Below, piece by piece: positions 5,604 through 5,647 of a DNA stretch of 5,647 nt. How positions within the stretch are numbered: position 1 is the stretch's first letter; each line of letters opens with the position of its first letter. The position numbers were made by a program, and so were the translations under genes. Where the stretch lies: contig JALSGY010000058.1 in NCBI GenBank assembly GCA_026982515.1, positions 1-5,647 on the forward strand. Reading direction: 5' to 3'. This stretch comes from Paracoccaceae bacterium. Lineage in GTDB: Bacteria > Pseudomonadota > Alphaproteobacteria > Rhodobacterales > Rhodobacteraceae. The notes beneath the pieces were generated by a model. The model saw nothing but the letters and a program-made list of their open reading frames with translations. It did no database searches and was not told the DNA's origin.

Positions 5604-5647
5604 CGATGTTTCCGCCGTCAACCGTCATCACATGGGCGGTGGTGCGT
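5587..5647 (-). CDS. Probable short-chain dehydrogenase/reductase (SDR), 3' end only
   Basis: Reading the minus strand from the window edge, 19 codons end in TAG (complement of 5587-5589). They contain HVMTVDGGNIEAALR. The VDGG-N motif near the end is the usual C-terminal signature of classical NAD(P)-dependent short-chain dehydrogenases. The rest of the gene lies beyond the window, so substrate and exact subfamily cannot be judged. It converges on bhcD with a 34-base gap and is probably not part of the bhc operon. Confidence 0.65.
   Translation of the reverse strand, partial: RTTAHVMTVDGGNIEAALR

Noticed and set aside
1..5647. CRISPR arrays, tRNA or rRNA genes, insertion sequences, attachment sites
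   Set aside because: I saw no regularly spaced repeats, no tRNA-like cloverleaf and no transposase motif. Nearly the whole window is occupied by the listed genes.

Overview
The window is GC-rich coding DNA from a bacterium, most probably an alphaproteobacterium of the Rhodobacterales (Paracoccus/Roseobacter type). I base this on gene content, gene order and codon use; the taxonomic call is inference. It holds what looks like a complete beta-hydroxyaspartate cycle (BHAC) locus, bhcR-bhcABCD. This pathway for glyoxylate assimilation was described in Paracoccus denitrificans and is common in marine alphaproteobacteria. The system is therefore known, but its four enzymes plus regulator are all intact here.

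Layout. Positions 1-185 (+) are the 3' end of a DsrE-family gene. Six bases later, running convergently, bhcR (192-1070, minus) encodes an IclR-type regulator. Positions 1071-1250 are an AT-rich divergent control region with a good sigma70-like promoter facing bhcA and several CAGAA/TTCTG half-sites that are candidate BhcR operators. bhcA (1251-2441), bhcB (2452-3399), bhcC (3415-4575) and bhcD (4587-5552) follow on the plus strand with gaps of 10, 15 and 11 bases. Each has its own Shine-Dalgarno sequence, so this is almost certainly one operon. A 12-bp-stem hairpin (5575-5603) lies in the convergent gap after bhcD. It overlaps the stop codon of a minus-strand gene whose visible end (5587-5647) looks like the C-terminus of a short-chain dehydrogenase.

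How the genes work together, from established knowledge of the BHAC. BhcA transfers the amino group of aspartate to glyoxylate, giving glycine and oxaloacetate. BhcC condenses glycine with a second glyoxylate to (2R,3S)-beta-hydroxyaspartate. BhcB dehydrates that to iminosuccinate. BhcD reduces iminosuccinate with NADH to L-aspartate, which re-enters the BhcA step. The net result is two glyoxylate plus NADH to one oxaloacetate, with no CO2 lost and the amino group recycled. BhcR is the glyoxylate-responsive regulator. The three PLP enzymes belong to three different PLP fold types.

The longest open frames for bhcR, bhcB and bhcD begin upstream of the likely true starts. I moved these starts using ribosome-binding sites, spacing and composition.
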